From assembly GCF_041154385.1 (NCBI RefSeq), contig NZ_AP028929.1, positions 1,934,501 to 1,998,500 of the forward strand: a stretch of 64,000 nucleotides of DNA, in the 5' to 3' direction. Made by a program: the position numbers and the translations under genes. The notes under the pieces are model-generated. The model had not been told where the DNA came from. It saw nothing but the letters and a program-made list of their open reading frames with translations, and searched no databases. The stretch is from Streptococcus sp. SN-1 (GTDB lineage: Bacteria > Bacillota > Bacilli > Lactobacillales > Streptococcaceae). Positions 1 through 10,086 of the stretch are shown here, one piece after another (the stretch's first letter is position 1; the number at the start of each line of letters is the position of its first letter).

Positions 1-718
1 CTGGAGCTTCCCAACCAAGTGCTTCATAAACCATGAGCTGTTTTGGTGTATTAGCAATGTGGTCGTCTCCACGGATTACGTGAGAAATTTGCATATCATG
101 GTCATCGATGACAACGGCAAAGTTGTAAGTTGGGTAACCGTCTTTCTTTTGAATAACCCAGTCACCACCGATATTGCCACCTTCAAATTCGATATCGCCT
201 TTAACCATATCATGCCACTTGTAGATACCTGACTCATTGACAGCCAAGCGAACGGTTGGGATGATCCCTGCTGCTTCACGTTCTGTGATGTAAGCCACTT
301 TTTCCTCTTCACTCATACCGATGTATTCGTTGATATAACGAGGTGTTTCACCAGCTGCTTCTTGGCGTTCGCGTTCAGCTGCCAGCTCTTCTTCTGTAAC
401 GTAAGATTTGTAGGCTTTTCCTTCAGCTAATAGTTGATTGATGTATTTTTGATACAAGTCCAAACGTTCAGACTGGCGGTAGTTTTCATGTGTTTCTGGG
501 CTTTCATCCCAATCCATGCCTAACCAACGAAGGTTTTCAAGCTGTGAACGTTCACCATCCTCAACATGACGTTTTCGGTCAGTATCTTCAATACGAATGA
601 TAAAAGTTCCACCATGATGGCGCGCATACAAGTAGTTGAACAATGCTGTACGGGCATTTCCGATGTGTAATAGTCCTGTTGGACTTGGTGCGTAACGTAC
701 GCGGATATCTTTTGACAT
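1..718 (-). CDS. gltX: glutamyl-tRNA synthetase, N-terminal part (cut by window edge)
   Basis: Charges tRNA-Glu with glutamate in the cytoplasm (class I aminoacyl-tRNA synthetase). The visible 239 residues begin at the ATG at 718 and carry the HIGH-type signature as [13 protein letters not shown] near residue 12, followed by the Rossmann-fold region with IRIEDTDR. The rest, including the KMSKS loop, lies left of position 1; the family is usually about 480-490 residues. The start is preceded by an AGGAG ribosome site (revcomp of 721-726). A BOX repeat sits between this gene and pgi. No anomaly seen. Confidence 0.97.
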   Translation of the reverse strand, partial: MSKDIRVRYAPSPTGLLHIGNARTALFNYLYARHHGGTFIIRIEDTDRKRHVEDGERSQLENLRWLGMDWDESPETHENYRQSERLDLYQKYINQLLAEGKAYKSYVTEEELAAERERQEAAGETPRYINEYIGMSEEEKVAYITEREAAGIIPTVRLAVNESGIYKWHDMVKGDIEFEGGNIGGDWVIQKKDGYPTYNFAVVIDDHDMQISHVIRGDDHIANTPKQLMVYEALGWEAP

Positions 719-739
719 AGTTTCTCCTATAAAGTCTTT

Positions 740-846
740 ATACTCAATGAAAATCAAAGAGCAAACTAGGAAACTAGCCGCAGGCTGTACTTGAGTACGG
801 CAAGACGACGTTGACGCGGTTTGAATTTGATTTTCGAAGAGTATTA
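740..846. repeat. BOX element, A-C type
   Basis: About 106 bp, running from ATACTCAATGAAAATCAAAG to TTTTCGAAGAGTATTA, with the internal TACGGCAAG.CGACGTTGACG that corresponds to the boxA region used for BOX-PCR. The end modules are mutually complementary, so the transcript folds into a long hairpin. It lies upstream of gltX and downstream of pgi. The boxB module is absent. Confidence 0.9.
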
Positions 847-920
847 GGCGTCTGCCTTTTTGCTCTCTATATTATATCACAAGTCTTGGCTGAGTCCAAT
901 TTCTATGAATAAAGAGAGTA

Positions 921-949
921 AAAAGAGTGGACAAACCACTCTTTTCTTC
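921..949 (-). terminator. terminator of pgi
   Basis: Ten-base inverted repeat AAAAGAGTGG / CCACTCTTTT with a five-base loop directly after the pgi stop codon; symmetric A/T tracts would let it act in both directions. Confidence 0.85.
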
Positions 950-951
950 TA

Positions 952-2301
952 TTATAGACGTGCGTTAAGTTCTTTGCTCAATTCTTCAAATCCTGGTTTT
1001 TCAAGAAGGGCGAACATGTTACGTTTGTAGGCTTCAACACCTGGTTGGTCAAATGGGTTGATAGCATTCAAGTAACCTGAAAGAGCGATAGCCAATTCGA
1101 AGAAGTAGATTGTATAACCAAGAGTGAAAGCGTCTTGCTCTGGAAGAGTCACGTACATGTTTGGTACATCACCGTCTGTGTGGGCAAGAAGAACACCGTC
1201 AGTCGCTTTTTTGTTTACAAAGTCAACGTCTTTTCCTTGAAGGTAACCAAGTCCATCAAGGTCTTCTTCCAAGCTAGGGATAATCACGTTTTTACGAGGT
1301 TTGTCAACACGGACAACTGTTTCAAACATGATACGAGTTCCTTCTTGGATAAATTGACCAAGTGAGTGCAAGTCAGTTGAGAAGTTGGCTGAAGTTGGGT
1401 AGATACCTTTTTGGTCTTTTCCTTCTGATTCACCAGCCAATTGTTTCCACCACTCTGAGAAGTATTGAAGTGATGGCTCGTAGTTTACCAAAATCTCAGT
1501 TGCATAACCTTTACGGTAAAGGATGTTACGAACTGCTGCGTATTGGTAAGCTTCGTTTTCAGAGATTTTATCTGAAGTGTAGTCTTTGCGAGCTGCATTC
1601 GCACCTTCCATAAGGGCTTTGATGTCAGCTCCTGATGCTGCGATTGGAAGCAAGCCAACGGCTGTCAATACTGAGAAGCGTCCACCGATATCATCTGGAA
1701 CAACAAATGTTTCCCAACCGTTAGCGTCTGCCTCAACCTTAACAGCACCTTTTTGGCGGTCAGTTGTTGCATAGATACGTTTGTTGGCTTCTTCTTGACC
1801 GTATTTCTTAACCAAGAGTTCTTTGAAGACACGGAAAGCGATAGCTGGTTCAGTTGTTGTACCTGATTTAGAAATCACGTTTACTGAGAAGTCTTTGTCT
1901 GCAACATACTCTACCAAGTCAGCAAGGTAAGTAGATGAGATTGAATTTCCTGCGTAAAGGATTTGTGGAGCTTTGCGTTCTTCTTTTGTTTGCAAGTTAG
2001 CAAAGTGGTGGTTCAAGAAGTCGATTGCTGCTTTAGCACCAAGGTAAGATCCACCGATACCGATCACAACCAAAACATCGCTGTCTGATTTGATTTGCTC
2101 AGCAGCTTTCAAGATACGGTCAAATTCTTCGCGGTCGTAGTTTTCAGGAAGATCCAACCATCCCAAGAAGTCGCTACCAGCACCAGTTCCTTTACGGATC
2201 AATTCATCTGCTGCTGTTACTTGTGATTGCATGTATTCCACTTCATGTGGTGCAACAAATTTGTCTAAAACTTTTGAATAATCAAATTTAATATGTGACA
2301 T
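952..2301 (-). CDS. pgi: glucose-6-phosphate isomerase
   Basis: Interconverts glucose-6-phosphate and fructose-6-phosphate in glycolysis (cytoplasm). 449 residues, normal for bacterial Pgi. Seen: the sugar-phosphate binding stretch [11 protein letters not shown] near residue 75, the SIS-type motif [10 protein letters not shown] near residue 143 and a conserved [12 protein letters not shown] region. An in-frame extension of 19 codons upstream exists, but the ATG at 2301 is chosen because a GGAGGAAT ribosome site lies just ahead of it and the protein then begins MSHIKFDYS, the usual streptococcal start. Monocistronic, closed by its own terminator. Confidence 0.98.
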   Translation of the reverse strand: MSHIKFDYSKVLDKFVAPHEVEYMQSQVTAADELIRKGTGAGSDFLGWLDLPENYDREEFDRILKAAEQIKSDSDVLVVIGIGGSYLGAKAAIDFLNHHFANLQTKEERKAPQILYAGNSISSTYLADLVEYVADKDFSVNVISKSGTTTEPAIAFRVFKELLVKKYGQEEANKRIYATTDRQKGAVKVEADANGWETFVVPDDIGGRFSVLTAVGLLPIAASGADIKALMEGANAARKDYTSDKISENEAYQYAAVRNILYRKGYATEILVNYEPSLQYFSEWWKQLAGESEGKDQKGIYPTSANFSTDLHSLGQFIQEGTRIMFETVVRVDKPRKNVIIPSLEEDLDGLGYLQGKDVDFVNKKATDGVLLAHTDGDVPNMYVTLPEQDAFTLGYTIYFFELAIALSGYLNAINPFDQPGVEAYKRNMFALLEKPGFEELSKELNARL

Positions 2302-2450
2302 GTTATTCCTCCAATATTTCTTCTTTTCTATCATAACGCTTACCTTCGTTTTTTTCAAGTTTTTTTGTCGAATTTCTCCAATTTTTATCAGAATTCAAAC
2401 GTTTGCGTAAAAATCCCACATTCCAAAAATTTTGAAAAAATAAAAGAAAG

Positions 2451-2473
2451 AACGACTAGATGTCCCAGTCGTT
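2451..2473 (-). terminator. terminator of the glutamine amidotransferase gene
   Basis: AACGACT / AGTCGTT stem overlapping the stop codon of the gene at 2472, followed on the minus strand by a T-rich run. Confidence 0.65.
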
Positions 2474-3161
2474 ACAGTTCATTCAATAAATACTCAAATA
2501 ATTCTAAATTACCATCTTCTTCATTAACCAGAAACTCTGGATGCCACTGTAAACCGATAATGCGGTGGTCGTCGATAGACTCAATCGCTTCGATGGTTTG
2601 GTCTCTTGGATCAATAGCAGTTACGCGGAAATTAGGTGCCAAATCTTTAATGCTTTGACGATGGACCGAGTTAACCTGACTTTCTTTTCCAAACAGCTTG
2701 GCCACCACGCTTCCTTCTACTGTCTCAATAGAATGAGATGTTCCGAAAGGCAGGCCTTGCCAGTGACCTTCGATTTCTTGATTGAGGGTTCCCCCAAAGG
2801 CAACATTGACAAGTTGGACACCGCGACAGATTGCCATAATTGGTTTATTCTGACGGAGCGCTTCTTTCAAGAGAGCCAGTTCAAACTCATCACGTACTAG
2901 ATTGTAATCATCGCTCTCAATAGTCTTTTTCTCTCCATAAAACTGAGGATGGACATTTTGCCCACCTGTCAAGATGAGCTTGTCAATCATTTCTACATAG
3001 TCGCGTACAACTGACTCATCACCAACAGGAATGACTAAAGGGAGGCCACCGACTTGACGAATGCTCTCTGCAAATCTACAAGATACAGATGAATGAATGT
3101 TTTTTCCTTCCGCGTCTACGGGACATAGATTTGCAGCAACTCCTACAACCGTTCTGGCCAT
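2472..3161 (-). CDS. class I glutamine amidotransferase, gamma-glutamyl-GABA hydrolase (PuuD-like) family
   Basis: 229 residues of the peptidase C26/PuuD-like family, which hydrolyse gamma-glutamyl amides. Seen: the nucleophile motif IMAICRGVQLVNV with its Cys near residue 111, and the His-Glu part of the triad in LQWHPEF near the C-terminus. The true substrate is not known; PuuD acts on gamma-glutamyl-GABA in putrescine breakdown, but no putrescine genes flank this copy. The ATG at 3161 follows an AGGAGAGA site; a longer in-frame start 16 codons upstream lacks one. It stands alone between pgi and patB. Confidence 0.9.
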   Translation of the reverse strand: MARTVVGVAANLCPVDAEGKNIHSSVSCRFAESIRQVGGLPLVIPVGDESVVRDYVEMIDKLILTGGQNVHPQFYGEKKTIESDDYNLVRDEFELALLKEALRQNKPIMAICRGVQLVNVAFGGTLNQEIEGHWQGLPFGTSHSIETVEGSVVAKLFGKESQVNSVHRQSIKDLAPNFRVTAIDPRDQTIEAIESIDDHRIIGLQWHPEFLVNEEDGNLELFEYLLNEL

Positions 3162-3265
3162 GATATCTCTCCTTTCGAATGTTAACGATAGTCCTATCAT
3201 ATCACTCAAAATGACTTTCGTCTAATATGTTTTTTTTAAGGCTGTGATAAAAATTTTTTATGGAC

Positions 3266-3297
3266 AAGAAAAAGCTGCCCGAATAGGACAACTTTTT
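3266..3297 (-). terminator. terminator of patAB
   Basis: Imperfect stem GTTGTCC / GGGCAGC (minus strand, two G-T pairs) followed by CTTTTTC, just after the patB stop codon. Confidence 0.65.
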
Positions 3298-3299
3298 TC

Positions 3300-5066
3300 T
3301 TATTCAAAAACAAATTGATTGTGATAGAGTTCTGAGTAAAATCCACCTAACTTCAAGAGTTCATGGTGGTTACCACGTTCAATGACTTCTCCATCTTTGA
3401 GGACAATAATCTGGTCTGCATTGAGGATGGTCTTCAAACGATGGGCAATAACGAAACTAGTTCTACCTGCTACAACTGCCTCCATGGCATGCTGAATCTT
3501 GCTTTCTGTCACCGTATCTACGTTTGAAGTGGCTTCATCTAGAATGAGAACTTCTGGATCTGTCATCAGGGTTCGAGCGATAGAAATCAATTGCTTCTGC
3601 CCTGTTGAAAAGATGCTCTGGTCATCATCTATAAGAGTATCGTATTTATCAGGCAAACTTTCGATATAGTCGTGAATATGGGTTGCCTTGGCTGCTGCCT
3701 CAATCATTTCCTGACTAGCATCTGGCACACCAAAACGGATATTGTCTCGAATCGTTCCGCTAAACAAGACCGAATCTTGCAAGACAATTCCCACCTTGCT
3801 TCTGAGGCTATCCAAGTCGTAGTCACGGATGTCTTTGCCGTCAAAATAAATACCACCAGAATCAACATCATAAAAGCGATTGATGAGGTTCATAATAGTC
3901 GTTTTCCCTGACCCTGTCGGCCCAACAACTGCTGTCATCTGACCTTTAGGGGCAGAAATGCTGACATCTTTCAAAATAGGTTTATCAGGTAAGTATGAAA
4001 AATCTATATAACGGATTTCGACACCTTCTTGCAACTGAGTGAAGGTCGGAGCATTTTTAGGTCGAATTTCTTCCTCTGCGTCAAACATTTCCTGAATTCG
4101 TTCAGCACCTGTAAAGGCTAACTGAAGGCTTCCCCAACTAGCCGCAACTTGAATAATAGGCTGGTAGTACTGCTGAGAAAATTGGGCAAACATAACAATC
4201 AAACCTAGGGCTGTACTTGTTTCAATAGTCTTATCATTCAACAGTACAGCTGAACCAGCAAAGATAACGATGGCTGTGTTGACCAGACTCATCCCATTCA
4301 TGACAGGGAAAAGAATCCCTGAGAACATTCTTCCTTTAAAGGTTGCCTTGCGCACGCGCTCATTTTGCTCAAGAAATCCTGCCATCATATCCTCTTGAAT
4401 CCCTTGCACAATGACAGCTTTTTGACCTGAGATACTCTCATCCATATAGGCATTGAGCTTCCCTACCTCTTTCTGCTGGAGGTTGGTGTATTTGCGGGCC
4501 ATTTTCACGATGAAAATCAGCATGAGGAAGGCCACTGGTGTGCTGGCGATAGTGATGAGGGTCAGAGTTACATTTCTCGAAAACATGACAAGAATCAGAC
4601 CAATGTATAAAACAATATTGCTCATGACCTGAATCAAGCTTTCGTTAAAGGCTTGGAGTATATTGTCCAAATCACTGGTAAAACGAGACAAGATATCGCC
4701 ATCTTGTCGGCGGTCAAAGAAAGAAACCGTCAAGCGAGCAAGCTTACCGAAGAGGCCTTTGCGCATCTCGTTGGTCGACTCTGCAATCACGCGCGTCATG
4801 AGACACATGTATATGACACTGGAGATAAATAGAACCAAAACTAGCAGACCAAGATTGACCATGATTCCTGATAGGCTTTGCCAAACAAGTTCTGGATTGC
4901 CATCTTTATAAGCTTGAACTAAATTAGCTAACTGCGTCACTGCTTGTCCAGAAAATACCGGAAAGAGAGCTTGGGCAAGAGTCGCCAGAACAATCATCAG
5001 GATAACAACTACAAATGATAGCTTATAGACTTTAAAATAATTCCAAAAAAATTGAACTGTCTTCAT
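3300..5066 (-). CDS. patB: multidrug ABC exporter half-transporter PatB
   Basis: 588-residue half transporter (six-helix TMD, then NBD) that pairs with PatA to export fluoroquinolones and dyes in pneumococcus. Seen: Walker A GPTGSGKTT near residue 385, ABC signature FSTGQKQ near 489 (Thr in place of the usual second Gly), Walker B VLILDEAT with the catalytic Glu, and the switch His in VIAHRL. So PatB supplies the catalytically complete Walker/switch residues but a degenerate signature, the reverse of PatA. Starts at the ATG at 5066 after an AAAGGAGGAG site, one base from the patA stop; a longer upstream frame start lies inside patA and is rejected. Function by recall of the pneumococcal locus. 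Confidence 0.93.
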   Translation of the reverse strand: MKTVQFFWNYFKVYKLSFVVVILMIVLATLAQALFPVFSGQAVTQLANLVQAYKDGNPELVWQSLSGIMVNLGLLVLVLFISSVIYMCLMTRVIAESTNEMRKGLFGKLARLTVSFFDRRQDGDILSRFTSDLDNILQAFNESLIQVMSNIVLYIGLILVMFSRNVTLTLITIASTPVAFLMLIFIVKMARKYTNLQQKEVGKLNAYMDESISGQKAVIVQGIQEDMMAGFLEQNERVRKATFKGRMFSGILFPVMNGMSLVNTAIVIFAGSAVLLNDKTIETSTALGLIVMFAQFSQQYYQPIIQVAASWGSLQLAFTGAERIQEMFDAEEEIRPKNAPTFTQLQEGVEIRYIDFSYLPDKPILKDVSISAPKGQMTAVVGPTGSGKTTIMNLINRFYDVDSGGIYFDGKDIRDYDLDSLRSKVGIVLQDSVLFSGTIRDNIRFGVPDASQEMIEAAAKATHIHDYIESLPDKYDTLIDDDQSIFSTGQKQLISIARTLMTDPEVLILDEATSNVDTVTESKIQHAMEAVVAGRTSFVIAHRLKTILNADQIIVLKDGEVIERGNHHELLKLGGFYSELYHNQFVFE

Positions 5067-5067
5067 T

Positions 5068-6774
5068 TTACTCCTCCTTTCCTTTCTGTGTTTCGTAGAT
5101 TTCACGGTAAACAGCATTGTTGGCAACCAAGTCTGCATGCGTACCTTGACCAATCAATCGTCCTTGGTCTAGAACCAAGATTTTATCTGCATGAACAACC
5201 GAGCTAATCTTTTGCGCGATGATAATGGTTGTCGTCCCTTTCAAGTCCTTATTCAAAGCTTCTTGCACCAGGCGCTCTGACTTGGCATCCAAGGCCGAGG
5301 TCGAATCGTCAAAAATCAGAATACGCGGATTGCTGACAATCCCACGAGCAATCGACATCCTTTGCTTTTGCCCACCTGAGAAGTTGGTTCCCCGTTCCTC
5401 AACCGGACTTTCAAAGGTTTTCTCCATACGATGAATGAATTCACTGGCTTGGGCAATATTGGCTGCGCGCTCCATTTCAAATAGAGTGGCATCTCCCTTA
5501 CCCTGTCTCAAGTTATCTGCAATCGTCCCACTAAAGAGAATGGCACGCTGAAGAACGATAGAAACTGTTTTACGCAAGGTTCCTTCACTCACTTCTCGAA
5601 TATCCTTGCCACCGATTTTAATGGCCCCGTCCTGTGGATCAAAGAGACGTGGAATCAATTGAGCCAAGGTTGATTTTCCTGCACCAGTCGCTCCAACGAC
5701 ACCAACCATTTGACCAGGTTCGACAGTAAAGCTCACATCTTTCAACATCGGTTCCTTATCCATTGGATAGGTAAAGGTCACATTTTCAAAGCTAAGACTG
5801 CCGACCAACTCTTCATCTGGGACATCCTTGAAGGTCATGGCTGGCTCTGCGTCAAGAATTTCTCGAATACGACGCATAGAAATCATGGCACGACTGACAG
5901 AATTTCCCAAAAATCCAACCATAACAATGGTAAAGATAATCTGGCTTAGGTAATTGACAAAGGAAGCAATGGAACCAACAACCGACGGATCCGACTGAAC
6001 TATCCCTGCAACTAGCCAAATAGAGAGAAATACCGCCCCATAGCCGACCAACATCATGAAAGGTTCCACTACTGAAAAGGCATAACCGATGTAAAGATTT
6101 TGACCGAGAAGCTCGTCTGAAACCTCCGTAAACTTAGCAAACTGCTCTTTTTCTTGGACAAAGGACTTGACCACACGAACACCGCGCAGATTTTCCTTGG
6201 CAATGGCATTGATGCGCTCAAGAAGGGTTTGAAACTTGGCAAAACGAGGCCCCATCATACCCATCATGACAGCAGTCAAGCCAAAAATTAAGATTACCAT
6301 GAGAACAATCACCCACCACAGAGAAGGTAAGGTTTGAACCGCCAGAATAAACGAACCGATGAACAAGAGAGGAAGTCTGAAAAGAATTTGAAAGGTCATC
6401 ATGACGACGTTCTGAATCTGGTTGATATCATTTGTCATGCGAACGACTAGATTTCCCGCATTAAATTGTTCAATATTGGCATAAGAAAAGGTTTGGATTT
6501 TACGGAAGGCATCCTCCCGAAGATCGGATGAAACTCCTTGGGCAATATAGGCCGCAAGGACAACATTGAGCCCACCAGCAACTAGACCGACCAAGGCCAC
6601 ACCAATCAACCAAGCCCCGATACTGTAAATAGCTTCATATTTTCCAGCAAGGAGGGCGTCTAACACTTCCTGCAGGTAACGTGGTTGCAAAAGTGAACTA
6701 GCAACCATCAAGCCTGTCATCAGGAGCGAAGCTAAGGCCTGCCACTTGTAGGTTTTTATTTTCTGAATCAGCAT
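5068..6774 (-). CDS. patA: multidrug ABC exporter half-transporter PatA
   Basis: 568-residue TMD-NBD half transporter, partner of PatB. Seen: Walker A GATGAGKST near residue 363, canonical signature FSGGQKQR near 468, but Walker B reads IFDDSTSALD with Asp where the catalytic Glu should be, and the switch histidine is Gln (IIAQKI). This is the degenerate half of a heterodimeric exporter, so one of the two ATP sites is expected not to turn over. Translation is coupled to patB (one-base gap). Expression is probably controlled by the hairpin in its leader (6789-6827). Overexpression of this pair is a known fluoroquinolone resistance route in pneumococcus. Confidence 0.93.
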   Translation of the reverse strand: MLIQKIKTYKWQALASLLMTGLMVASSLLQPRYLQEVLDALLAGKYEAIYSIGAWLIGVALVGLVAGGLNVVLAAYIAQGVSSDLREDAFRKIQTFSYANIEQFNAGNLVVRMTNDINQIQNVVMMTFQILFRLPLLFIGSFILAVQTLPSLWWVIVLMVILIFGLTAVMMGMMGPRFAKFQTLLERINAIAKENLRGVRVVKSFVQEKEQFAKFTEVSDELLGQNLYIGYAFSVVEPFMMLVGYGAVFLSIWLVAGIVQSDPSVVGSIASFVNYLSQIIFTIVMVGFLGNSVSRAMISMRRIREILDAEPAMTFKDVPDEELVGSLSFENVTFTYPMDKEPMLKDVSFTVEPGQMVGVVGATGAGKSTLAQLIPRLFDPQDGAIKIGGKDIREVSEGTLRKTVSIVLQRAILFSGTIADNLRQGKGDATLFEMERAANIAQASEFIHRMEKTFESPVEERGTNFSGGQKQRMSIARGIVSNPRILIFDDSTSALDAKSERLVQEALNKDLKGTTTIIIAQKISSVVHADKILVLDQGRLIGQGTHADLVANNAVYREIYETQKGKEE

Positions 6775-6788
6775 ACTTTCTCCTTAAA

Positions 6789-6827
6789 AAATAGACAAAA
6801 GGGAGCGACAATGCGTCAGCTCCTTTT
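6789..6827 (-). promoter_or_regulatory. patA leader attenuator hairpin
   Basis: On the minus strand AAAAGGAGC...GCTCCCTTTT forms a stem followed by TTTTGTCTATTTTTT and only then the AAGGAG ribosome site and ATG of patA. An intrinsic-terminator shape placed between promoter and gene fits the published transcriptional attenuation of pneumococcal patA, where mutations in this hairpin raise expression. Here the stem looks intact apart from one unpaired base near its foot. Confidence 0.75.
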
Positions 6828-6919
6828 CATTCTGTTTGTGTGATGTTATTCTAGCAAAAAAGCGGAGGATTGTCAAAGAAGTCTCCTTGATACAGCTAGA
6901 ATGACAAGTAATTCATTCT

Positions 6920-9454
6920 TTATAATTTTTGTTTTAACTCTACTAAGACATTCATAGCCTGCATAGGTGTCATATTGTAAACATCCAGTTTAGACAATTC
7001 TGCTAGGATAGGATGTTCTTCTGCCGTATCAAAGAGTGAAATCTGTTCAGTGACGGCACTTGTTTGTCTCATGGGAGCAGGACTTTCTGTTCCTTGATTC
7101 TCTAACTGAGTCAAAATCTTATCCGCTCTTGCTAGGAGATCTGCTGGCAAGCCAGCAATCTTGGCAACATGGATACCGTAAGATTTATCAGCTGGACCTG
7201 GTTCAATCTTATGAAGGAAGGTGACCTGCCCATCCTTCTCCAAAGTTGCCACATGGACATTGACCAAGTGTTGTAAACTCGACTCCAGACTAGTCAACTC
7301 ATGGTAGTGGGTCGCAAAGAGGGTCTTGGCTCCGATGTGCTCATGGATGTATTCGATGATAGATTGAGCAAGAGCCATTCCGTCATAAGTTGCAGTTCCA
7401 CGACCTAACTCATCAAAGAGAATGAGAGAGTTCTTGGTCGCATGCGAAATGGCATTGTTGGCCTCCATCATCTCCACCATAAAGGTTGATTGACCTGACA
7501 CCAAGTCATCTGCTGCTCCGATACGGGTAAAAATCGCATCAAAAATCGGTAAATGGGCGCTTGCTGCTGGCACATAGGAACCCATCTGGGCCATAATCGC
7601 TGTCATGGCTAACTGGCGCATATAGGTTGACTTCCCGCTCATATTTGGCCCTGTAATCAGCTGAATACTGGTATCTTCTGCCATCTGAATCGTATTTGGA
7701 ATATAGGTCTGAGCCCCCATAACCTTTTCAACGACAGCATGGCGTCCTTTCTGGATATCGATTTGTGAATCGTCACCAAACTCTGGTCGAATCAAATGCT
7801 GGGTTTCAGCTACAACCGCCAGACTCTGTAAGACATCAACTGTCGCAATTCCTTGGGCTAGAGCTTGTAAACGTTGGATGTACTTGCTGACCTCTTCACG
7901 AATACGCATAAAGATTTCATACTCTAGGTTGGCTGACTTCTCACGCGCTTCCAGCATATCTCCCTCGATACGGGCTAATTCTTCGGTTCCAAAACGTTCT
8001 GAGTTTTTCAGCGTCGCCTTGCGGAAAAAATGGGCTGGCACATTTCCCAGTTGAGAATTGGTCACATGGAAATAGTAGCCATCCTTTTTATTGTAGTCAA
8101 TCTTGAGCGTGCTGATACCAGAGCTTTCTCTCTCCTTAACCTCAATCTCAGCAATCCAACCAGTCCCTTCTCTGAGAACGCGACGGTACTTATCTAAAGT
8201 CTCATCAAATCCAGTCCGGATAATACCACCTTCTGTAATCACATGAGGAGCTTCAGGAGCAATCGCTGCGCTAATCAAACTCTCCAACTCAGGGATTCCA
8301 TCCAATTGTTCGATGAGATAGACTAGAGCAGGTTGCTCCATCCCTTCTAAAATCGCACGAATCCGTGGCACACTAGACAAGGTGGTCGCCAACTGCAAGA
8401 GATCCTTGGGATTTGTTTTGCCAAAAGAAACACGACTAGCCAAGCGTTCGATATCATAAACACCCTTGAGACTGTCTGTCAAATCACTGCGCTCAAAGAA
8501 ATGGTCGAGAAAGACCTGCACCACTTCTTGACGTTGGATGATCCGTTCCTTATCAATCAAAGGACGATGAATCCAAGACCGCAAGAGCCGCATACCCATG
8601 GCTGTTTTGGTTTCATCCAAAAGCCAGAAAAGACTACCTTGCTTCTTGCCTGAACGGGCATTCTCAACCAAATCCAGACTAGCCTTGGTCGCATAATCCA
8701 TCTGCAAGAAATCTTTGATTTCATAGCGGATAACAGGTTTGAGGTGGTTCAATTCCCTCATCTGAGTCCGATGAACATACTGGAGCAGCTTACTAGATGC
8801 CGCTTGCTCCACAGTTGCCAATCGTGAATCTAGTAAATGAAGGTCTTCAAAGCCTTCTTTTTCATAGGAAAGCACCAGATTCATCTGGCGACTGAGGATT
8901 TGTTCCTCTTCCTCAGACAAGTCATAGCCCAGCACCACTTCTCGCGCCTTGAGATTGCGGATTTCCCCACAAACCAGCGTAAAATCCAATAGACCCGTCA
9001 CATAAAAATCACCTGTCACTAGATCCATATAAGCTAGACCAAATTGATTGCCTTCGCGGTCTATGGCTACCAAGAAATTGTTCTGACTGTCTGGCTTACT
9101 GCTATCGACCACTGTCCCTGGCGTAATAACCTGAACAACCTCTCGTTTCACAACCCCAACTGCTTGTTTAGGATCTTCCATCTGCTCTGCGATAGCCACC
9201 TTATAACCCTGCTCAATCAAGACATCAATGTACTGTTGGGCAGAATGATAGGGAACACCCGCCATAGGAATCGGATTGTCGGCATTCTTGTTGCGACTCG
9301 TTAAGGAAATTTCCAGAATCTGCGCAGCATTGACCGCATCCTCATAAAATAATTCATAAAAATCACCCATACGAAAGAGCAAAAAAGCATCTGGATATTG
9401 CTTTTTAATATCCACATACTGTTGCATGCCGGGTGATAGCTTTTCTGTCGCCAT
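6920..9454 (-). CDS. hexA: DNA mismatch repair protein HexA (MutS)
   Basis: 844 residues, the length of pneumococcal HexA. Binds mispairs and, with HexB, triggers repair; in pneumococcus it also removes mismatched donor DNA during transformation. Seen: the mispair-reading motif [10 protein letters not shown] with the Phe-x-Glu near residue 35-40, the long central lever region, Walker [10 protein letters not shown] near residue 601, and the [12 protein letters not shown] segment. The start at 9454 (MATEKLSP) is chosen over one 13 codons upstream because of the GGAGAGACG-like site and family N-terminus. Separated from argR by 50 bases and probably co-transcribed with it. Confidence 0.97.
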   Translation of the reverse strand: MATEKLSPGMQQYVDIKKQYPDAFLLFRMGDFYELFYEDAVNAAQILEISLTSRNKNADNPIPMAGVPYHSAQQYIDVLIEQGYKVAIAEQMEDPKQAVGVVKREVVQVITPGTVVDSSKPDSQNNFLVAIDREGNQFGLAYMDLVTGDFYVTGLLDFTLVCGEIRNLKAREVVLGYDLSEEEEQILSRQMNLVLSYEKEGFEDLHLLDSRLATVEQAASSKLLQYVHRTQMRELNHLKPVIRYEIKDFLQMDYATKASLDLVENARSGKKQGSLFWLLDETKTAMGMRLLRSWIHRPLIDKERIIQRQEVVQVFLDHFFERSDLTDSLKGVYDIERLASRVSFGKTNPKDLLQLATTLSSVPRIRAILEGMEQPALVYLIEQLDGIPELESLISAAIAPEAPHVITEGGIIRTGFDETLDKYRRVLREGTGWIAEIEVKERESSGISTLKIDYNKKDGYYFHVTNSQLGNVPAHFFRKATLKNSERFGTEELARIEGDMLEAREKSANLEYEIFMRIREEVSKYIQRLQALAQGIATVDVLQSLAVVAETQHLIRPEFGDDSQIDIQKGRHAVVEKVMGAQTYIPNTIQMAEDTSIQLITGPNMSGKSTYMRQLAMTAIMAQMGSYVPAASAHLPIFDAIFTRIGAADDLVSGQSTFMVEMMEANNAISHATKNSLILFDELGRGTATYDGMALAQSIIEYIHEHIGAKTLFATHYHELTSLESSLQHLVNVHVATLEKDGQVTFLHKIEPGPADKSYGIHVAKIAGLPADLLARADKILTQLENQGTESPAPMRQTSAVTEQISLFDTAEEHPILAELSKLDVYNMTPMQAMNVLVELKQKL

Positions 9455-9504
9455 TTTCCGTCTCTCCTTGTCAAAAATAAGTCTTGAGAGCAACTCCCAA
9501 GACC

Positions 9505-9951
9505 TTACTTATCTTTCATCAAATCTAGCAAACGATCTTCCATGAGTTTGGCAACGTGCTGGTCTCGACAAATGACCAATAAGGTATTGGCACCAGCAAC
9601 TGTTCCTAAAATCCATTCATCCTTGTTTGCATCTACAATATTTGCCAAAACAGAGGCTTCTCCCAGTTTGGTATGAAGTACCAAGGTAAACTCTGCTCTT
9701 GCAACACCTTCTAAATGATGAGACAAAAATTCCACCAAATCAATCTTTTCTGTCTCATTTGCTAGTACATAATACACCATATCATTTTTCTTGACCTTGG
9801 TCAAGCCGATTTCGCGCAAATCACGAGACAAGGTGGTCTGAGTCACAAAGACATTGTGTGCCTCCAACCGATCTTGAATTTCTTTTTGTGTACTTAATTT
9901 CTCCTCAGTAATCATTTTTTTTATTAACTGATGACGATCTCTTTTTCTCAT
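9505..9951 (-). CDS. argR: arginine repressor ArgR/AhrC
   Basis: 148-residue winged-helix regulator of arginine metabolism. Seen: N-terminal DNA-binding domain (residues 1-70, with [14 protein letters not shown]) and the C-terminal oligomerisation and arginine-binding domain ([15 protein letters not shown] near residue 115-130). ArgR hexamers bind ARG boxes with arginine as co-repressor. The gene diverges from argS; the intergenic region contains AT-rich ARG-box-like repeats, suggesting autoregulation and possibly control of argS. Confidence 0.95.
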   Translation of the reverse strand: MRKRDRHQLIKKMITEEKLSTQKEIQDRLEAHNVFVTQTTLSRDLREIGLTKVKKNDMVYYVLANETEKIDLVEFLSHHLEGVARAEFTLVLHTKLGEASVLANIVDANKDEWILGTVAGANTLLVICRDQHVAKLMEDRLLDLMKDK

Positions 9952-9962
9952 AAAATCCTCTT

Positions 9963-10022
9963 ATGTGAATATTTATAACTATTTTTATAACTATATTATA
10001 CCAAAAAAATAGGAGATTTCAA
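9963..10022 (-). promoter_or_regulatory. argR promoter with ARG-box-like repeats
   Basis: Minus strand: -35 TTGAAA (10017-10022), 16-base spacer, -10 TATAAT (9995-10000). Downstream, 9963-9994 holds the imperfect palindrome ATGTGAATATTTATAACT plus a second TTATAACT copy, resembling ARG boxes (TGAAT...ATTCA type). Operator role is inferred. Confidence 0.6.
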
Positions 10023-10086
10023 AAATTTTTTCTTCTTTCTTTAAAATTGTGATAAAATAGTAGAAAAGTCCAAAAAGGAGCTCTTA

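Noticed and set aside
740..846. BOX repeats considered as RUP elements
   Set aside because: The internal TACGGCAAGGCGACG sequence and A/B/C module structure match BOX, and lengths of 106 and 150 fit A-C and A-B-C forms.
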